Below are positions 4,948 to 8,328 of a DNA stretch of 8,328 nucleotides, in pieces (within the stretch, counting starts at the first letter, position 1; each line of letters opens with the position of its first letter). The DNA is from Thermoplasmata archaeon (lineage in GTDB: Archaea > Thermoplasmatota > JAKEGO01). The notes beneath the pieces are model-generated. The model was not told where the DNA came from. It did no database searches and saw nothing but the letters and a program-made list of their open reading frames with translations. Position numbers and translations under genes: made by a program. The stretch spans positions 1 to 8,328 of the forward strand of contig JAKEGO010000022.1 in assembly GCA_022615805.1 (NCBI GenBank), given 5' to 3'.

Positions 4948-7863
4948 TCACTCGACTATGAACTCGAAGCTGCACCCTGCGCAGCGGACCGTCACCGGCC
5001 TATGTCCGGGAATGAACATCTTCTCGCCGCACATTGGGCATGGCGCCTCGGCTGATTCTGCGGGTGCGCTCCTGGACGGCTTGCGCGCGACGGGGGACTG
5101 TGGCTTGCTCTCGAGGGGGGCGGGGGTGTCATGGCCGGTCTCCTCGTCGATCTCGCTGAGCTCGGGCTCGATGCGGACCTGGCCCTCCTCTGAAGGGAGC
5201 AGGGCCTCGAGACGCTTCAGGCGGGCCCCAAGCTTCGCACGCTTGGCGCTCTCCTGCTCGAACCTGCGCCTGTAATCGCTGGACCTGCGCATGGCGCCGA
5301 CGGCGATGATGATGACCGCGATCATGGCGATGCCCAGGACCAAGACGAAGGTACCCGCGAGGTCGGCCACGAACAGGCCGTCGTCCCGATCCCCCTCGAT
5401 CGGGACGTGCGAGTATGCCTCCGAGTGAAGGACGGTCCCGAGGCCGCCTGTCGTCAGGTACGTGATGGAGACCTCGATGGTGTACAGGCCCGCGGTGGGC
5501 GACAGCAGGAAGTGCTGCGTGCCGTTGTCCACCTCATCGAGGACCAGATGGATGGCCGCGTCCCCTTGCGGGTCGAGCACCGTGAAGTTCGCGGAGGTGA
5601 ACTCCGCTCCGTGCGGTAGGTCGAGGTCCAGCTCGAACACCAGGTTGCCCGACCTCTCGGTGATCGTCACATCGACGGCAACTTCCCGCCGGACGTTCAG
5701 CATGGCCTCCGCTACCCTCCCGTCGCCGCGGGCGGTGAAACGGATCACCTCTTCCGTGCCGTCCCATGGCCCGGGGACGCGGAGGAGGATGGAACCGCTC
5801 GTCCCCTGGATGGCCGTCCCGGTGAGGGCCCCCGATCCGAAGGCTGACGAGTACGTCAGTTCGTCGAGCTCTCCGCCGGTGAAGGCGTAGGTTATGCGCA
5901 GGTACTCCCTGGGGGCAACGGTCCCGCCGGCGAGCGCCACGTATAAACCGGATGAAACGACGATGACGACGTGCTCGCCTGCGAGGGGTGTACCCCCAAC
6001 GGACGTCGAGAGGGACAGGACGGCGAGGCCGTCGATGTCCGGGGCTACGAGGGAGATCGAGCCGTCGTTCGTCTTGCCGGAGAGCAGGATCATCCCTTCG
6101 ACGGAGAGGAGGAAGTGGACCGAGGCCGATGTCTCGACGCCATCCTCGAGGACGGCCACATCGAGTGAGAAGGACTCGCCGGCCTTCACGAGGTCCGGCC
6201 CATCGACCGCGAACTCCAGTTCATGGGCGTTGACGGTGACCGGCACCCTCGATGACATCTCGAATGGGACGGTCGCCGTGGCCTCCACCCAGTCCGTGCC
6301 AGGGTCGCCGCCCCTTGACCAGTACGTGGCCTTCCCGATCGCGTCCGTTATGAGGGTCGCGACCGACTGGTCGGATACAAGGCGGCAGGTCACCTCCACA
6401 CCCGGGAGGGGCGACTCGACCGTCTCCTCGACCGCGTCGATGTGGTCGAACGCGAGGACATTGCGGTCGAACCGCGCCATCGCCCTGCCCATCGGGTCCA
6501 CGCCGAGCGCGACGGGAGGGGCGGCCGTCGTCACCGGACCGTCGACCGTCCAGATGGTCCATAGCGGTCGTTCTCCCGCGATGATGGTGGCGATGTCGAC
6601 GACGATGTCCTTCCGACCGTGGGAAACGGGGGGGTCGAGGTCGATCTCACCCGTGCCGAACGTCAATGGTATTGCACGGAGGACGGTCTCCCCGCCGATG
6701 TTGAGCCTCATCTCGACCCTGTGGCATTTGCCGAGGGCCCGGAGCGACTGGGCGGTGAGCGGCGCCTCGGGGGCGTCGAGGACGATGACGCCGGAGGTCT
6801 GCTGGAGCGTCGCCGATACCTTGTGCTCCCCGTCGCCGTCGTAGTAATAGAGGTCGTAGTCGAAGGACGAGAATCCGGAGAGGCCCACGCCGATGTCCCG
6901 GGCGGCGAAGTGGACGCGGACCTCCGAGCCGGGGGCGTACACCTCCTGCTCGGGAGCGACCCAGAGGTCGCAGGGGACGACGTGGACCCTTTCCTTCAGT
7001 AGGATGACGCCGCCCCGGTCCACTATCACGAGGTGGTCACCCGATCCCTCGTCCGGCAGCTGGACCTCCGTCGCCTTGGATATGCCGTAGGTGAGCCACT
7101 CGCCATCGGGACGGACGATCGTCGCCGTGAGGCCGGACATCGACGTGTCGATCATCACCGTCCCTCCGAGGGGGTAGACCTCCAGTTCAGGCAGGAGGGC
7201 GACGTCCGAGACCCCGAAGGTCCCGCTCAACCCGCCATCCTCGGATAAGAGCCAGTAGAGCCCCGGGGGCGTGTCCTGGGGGAGCGCGAAGGAGCCGGAC
7301 GGACCGTCCCCGACCACCGTGGAGGACGTGCCGTTGTCCGGGACCAGCAGGACCTCGCCCGGCTCTGTGACGTTCGTGAGGTCCGGGTCGTTGATCACGT
7401 GGAATGCCACGACCTCGCCGGGGCGGTAGAACGACCTCTCGGTCGCAATGCCGACGACCGGGATCGCATCGCTGGCGAGGTAGAAACCGTCGACGCCACC
7501 CAAGCCGAAGCTCCTCGACCTGTCGCAAACGCTGACCCTGATCTCCCCGGCGACGCGCAGCGCCACGCTGAGGGTCGTGTTGCTCCATCCTTCGTCGTCT
7601 GTGACTATCTCCATCGCTCCAGGGACCGCCCCGGGTGTCGGGCTGAGGAGGTACAGGTCCGTCCTCATGTTCCGGAGGGCGGAGCCATTGCTATGGAGGA
7701 ATATGCTGACGTCGATCACGCTTAAAGGCCGCACGGCGTTCACCGAGGGCGCGTCCGCATTGGTGATGTCGATCTCGGCCTCGTAGGCCTCTGCACCCCT
7801 TGCTGCCACGAACGCGAGGCAAATGATGCCCGTCAAGAGCAGAACCCATGTCTCCGGTCTCAT
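4948..7863 (-). CDS. Large surface protein: beta-rich ectodomain, TM helix, cytoplasmic zinc ribbon
   Basis: A 971-residue type I membrane protein of unknown function. Signal peptide 1-26 (MRPETWVLLLTGIICLAFVA, cleavage plausible after GAEA). The ectodomain (about 27-830) is almost all beta-sandwich-like, with macroglobulin MG2-style strand openings at 144-156 (SFYRPGEVVAFHV) and 307-319 (EVYAPGSEVRVHF), weaker ones at 558-572 (LVKAGESFSLDVAVL) and 648-661, and an Ig/Big-like module at 485-518 (PLPGVEV...TDAIGKATYW). No GCGEQ thioester motif is seen, so it is not a complement-like protease trap. A transmembrane helix (about 834-857) is followed by a basic, coiled-coil-prone segment (863-890), an acidic then Pro/Ser-rich linker (891-940), and a C-terminal zinc ribbon with C942, C945, C961 and C964 (CPMCGEK, CAGCSFEF). 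The start at 7863 is supported by the signal peptide, a G-rich ribosome site (7875-7869) and a TATA box at 7897-7904. Outside adhesion or sensing with an inside zinc-binding tail is the simplest reading; ligand and partner are unknown. Confidence 0.87.
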   Translation of the reverse strand: MRPETWVLLLTGIICLAFVAARGAEAYEAEIDITNADAPSVNAVRPLSVIDVSIFLHSNGSALRNMRTDLYLLSPTPGAVPGAMEIVTDDEGWSNTTLSVALRVAGEIRVSVCDRSRSFGLGGVDGFYLASDAIPVVGIATERSFYRPGEVVAFHVINDPDLTNVTEPGEVLLVPDNGTSSTVVGDGPSGSFALPQDTPPGLYWLLSEDGGLSGTFGVSDVALLPELEVYPLGGTVMIDTSMSGLTATIVRPDGEWLTYGISKATEVQLPDEGSGDHLVIVDRGGVILLKERVHVVPCDLWVAPEQEVYAPGSEVRVHFAARDIGVGLSGFSSFDYDLYYYDGDGEHKVSATLQQTSGVIVLDAPEAPLTAQSLRALGKCHRVEMRLNIGGETVLRAIPLTFGTGEIDLDPPVSHGRKDIVVDIATIIAGERPLWTIWTVDGPVTTAAPPVALGVDPMGRAMARFDRNVLAFDHIDAVEETVESPLPGVEVTCRLVSDQSVATLITDAIGKATYWSRGGDPGTDWVEATATVPFEMSSRVPVTVNAHELEFAVDGPDLVKAGESFSLDVAVLEDGVETSASVHFLLSVEGMILLSGKTNDGSISLVAPDIDGLAVLSLSTSVGGTPLAGEHVVIVVSSGLYVALAGGTVAPREYLRITYAFTGGELDELTYSSAFGSGALTGTAIQGTSGSILLRVPGPWDGTEEVIRFTARGDGRVAEAMLNVRREVAVDVTITERSGNLVFELDLDLPHGAEFTSANFTVLDPQGDAAIHLVLDEVDNGTQHFLLSPTAGLYTIEVSITYLTTGGLGTVLHSEAYSHVPIEGDRDDGLFVADLAGTFVLVLGIAMIAVIIIAVGAMRRSSDYRRRFEQESAKRAKLGARLKRLEALLPSEEGQVRIEPELSEIDEETGHDTPAPLESKPQSPVARKPSRSAPAESAEAPCPMCGEKMFIPGHRPVTVRCAGCSFEFIVE

Positions 7864-7896
7864 GCGTGACCCCCCGCACGATTATCCCGTCCGGGT

Positions 7897-7904
7897 TACT
7901 TAAA
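7897..7904 (-). promoter_or_regulatory. TATA box and leader of the 971-residue surface protein gene
   Basis: The minus strand reads TTTAAGTA. A 25-27 nt spacing predicts transcription near 7874, giving a very short leader that covers GGGGGGT (7875-7869), five bases before ATG 7863. The exact start relative to that G-run is uncertain by a few bases, so the mRNA may carry only part of the ribosome site. Confidence 0.55.
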
Positions 7905-8225
7905 TCTCACGTATCCGGTCGAGTTGGGACGAGAGCCCCCCTTGGCCATCCGAAGGCCATCGCACCTCCGGCCCGGGAATCGCATGGATCACCCTTCTCA
8001 CCCGGGAACGATGTCGACCTCTTTCACTCAACGCCCGGTGGTCGTCATCAAGCGTTGGGACCATTTGCCTGGAATAGCATCGATGGTCACCCTTCTCATC
8101 GGGAACAAAGCTATCCCTCTCATCGGGAACAAGGCCATACCTCTTTGATCAAGGCCCCGTCAGGCAGAGCAGGCCGACCCGCCACCAGCGATGTTCATCA
8201 GAGGTGGTCCCGTTTTCCCAGGGCC
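7905..8225. other. Intergenic region without a convincing gene
   Basis: Between the promoter of the surface-protein gene and the possible promoter at 8226 there is a stretch clearly less GC-rich than the rest of the window. Frames open on the plus strand (7924-8148 and 7848-8294) have no recognisable domain, compositional skew toward Pro/His/Arg/Ser, and no ribosome site at a sensible distance, so I do not call them genes. The region holds the degenerate repeat family at 7988-8156 and the 8-bp palindrome TTGATCAA (8145-8152). No tRNA, terminator or mobile-element end is visible. Confidence 0.6.
7988..8156. repeat. Degenerate 24-bp repeat family (two close tandem copies, two diverged)
   Basis: Two adjacent 24-bp copies at 8093-8116 and 8117-8140 share 20 of 24 bases, centred on CTCATCGGGAACAA. 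A diverged copy lies about 100 bp upstream (7988-8009, ATCACCCTTCTCACCCGGGAAC) and matches the left copy and its flank with one indel plus a few changes. A fourth, shortened copy follows directly (8141-8156, CTCTTTGATCAAGGCC), aligning with the second copy if a 4-base gap is allowed. There is no spacer regularity of a CRISPR. Possible roles are protein-binding sites upstream of a flanking gene or a decaying minisatellite; no function can be assigned. Confidence 0.6.
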
Positions 8226-8233
8226 TTTTATAC
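8226..8233 (+). promoter_or_regulatory. Possible TATA box for a rightward gene
   Basis: TTTTATAC lies in otherwise mixed sequence. At archaeal spacing it predicts transcription near 8255, about 26 nt before ATG 8281, with GGAG (8267-8270) ten bases ahead of that ATG. The arrangement is coherent but rests on short motifs. Confidence 0.4.
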
Positions 8234-8280
8234 CACGACACATTGGTCCCTTGAGGTCCGTCGGACGGAGCCAGCATTCG

Positions 8281-8328
8281 ATGGGACGACTTGAATGGTT
8301 TCAAGCGATCAATGGGTCGAAGTGTAAC
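8281..8328 (+). CDS. Possible start of a rightward gene cut by the window edge
   Basis: From ATG 8281 the frame is open for all 16 remaining codons (MGRLEWFQAINGSKCN). It follows a TATA-like box (8226-8233) and a weak ribosome site GGAG (8267-8270). Sixteen codons are too few to recognise a family or to show coding bias. An ATG in another frame at 8294 stops after ten codons and is not a rival. Reported as tentative only. Confidence 0.25.
   Translation, partial: MGRLEWFQAINGSKCN

Noticed and set aside
5894..6844. Plus-strand open frame of 316 codons
   Set aside because: It is antisense to the surface protein, Ser/Thr/Arg/Pro-rich as expected from the opposite strand of GC-rich beta-rich protein, and has no start signals.
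4948..7863. Complete alpha-2-macroglobulin (protease-trapping) protein
   Set aside because: The MG2-like strand motifs are suggestive, but there is no GCGEQ-type thioester and the C-terminus is a TM helix plus zinc ribbon rather than a receptor-binding domain.
8093..8156. Repeats as a CRISPR array
   Set aside because: Copies are directly adjacent or irregularly spaced, diverged, and lack unique spacers; no cas gene is nearby.
8155..8205. Minus-strand CTGATGA ... CTGA as a C/D box guide RNA
   Set aside because: The distance between the boxes is about 30 nt, with no clear internal D' and C' boxes and no convincing terminal stem.
8181..8206. CCACC/GGTGG hairpin followed by a short T-run as a terminator
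   Set aside because: The stem is only five pairs with a 16-nt loop, the T-run is four bases, and no gene ends just upstream.

Overview
The window reads as a GC-rich archaeal chromosome segment, most likely from Thermoplasmatota (Euryarchaeota sensu lato). Support comes from archaeal TATA boxes placed about 25 nt ahead of the genes, a small archaeal Toprim protein of the UPF0292 type, an archaeal-style TruA, a membrane-anchored regulator with two winged helices of a kind common in that lineage, and a DUF6015-like small protein. The taxonomic call is inference from gene content and no marker gene settles it. There are no rRNA or tRNA genes, insertion sequences or CRISPR arrays.

Layout. (1) Positions 1-1763, plus strand: the 3' part of a GT4 glycosyltransferase overlaps by 4 nt with truA, which starts at TTG. 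(2) Positions 1803-4132, minus strand: a two-gene operon. The first gene encodes an exported type I membrane protein, with a large Ig-like, sequon-rich ectodomain, one transmembrane helix and two cytoplasmic winged helix-turn-helix domains. The second encodes a 131-residue soluble protein whose start codon shares one base with the stop of the first. (3) Positions 4133-4288: a divergent promoter region with two TATA boxes. (4) Positions 4289-4720, plus strand: a Toprim protein that is probably translated from a leaderless mRNA. (5) Positions 4730-7863, minus strand, convergent with the Toprim gene: a 971-residue surface protein (signal peptide, beta-rich ectodomain, transmembrane helix, short coiled coil, cytoplasmic C-terminal zinc ribbon), followed 11 nt later by a small single-pass membrane protein. 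(6) Positions 7864-8328: a less GC-rich intergenic stretch with the promoter of the 971-residue gene, a degenerate 24-bp repeat, and a possible promoter and gene start running off the right edge.

Functionally the window mixes housekeeping genes (glycosyl transfer, tRNA pseudouridylation, a Toprim nucleic-acid enzyme) with two transcription units whose lead genes encode large exported, membrane-anchored proteins with intracellular zinc-ribbon or DNA-binding tails. The membrane regulator and its coupled small partner are the best candidate for an uncharacterised system: an ectodomain that could pass a cell-surface state directly to DNA without a kinase relay. Whether the two surface proteins act together cannot be told from sequence alone.
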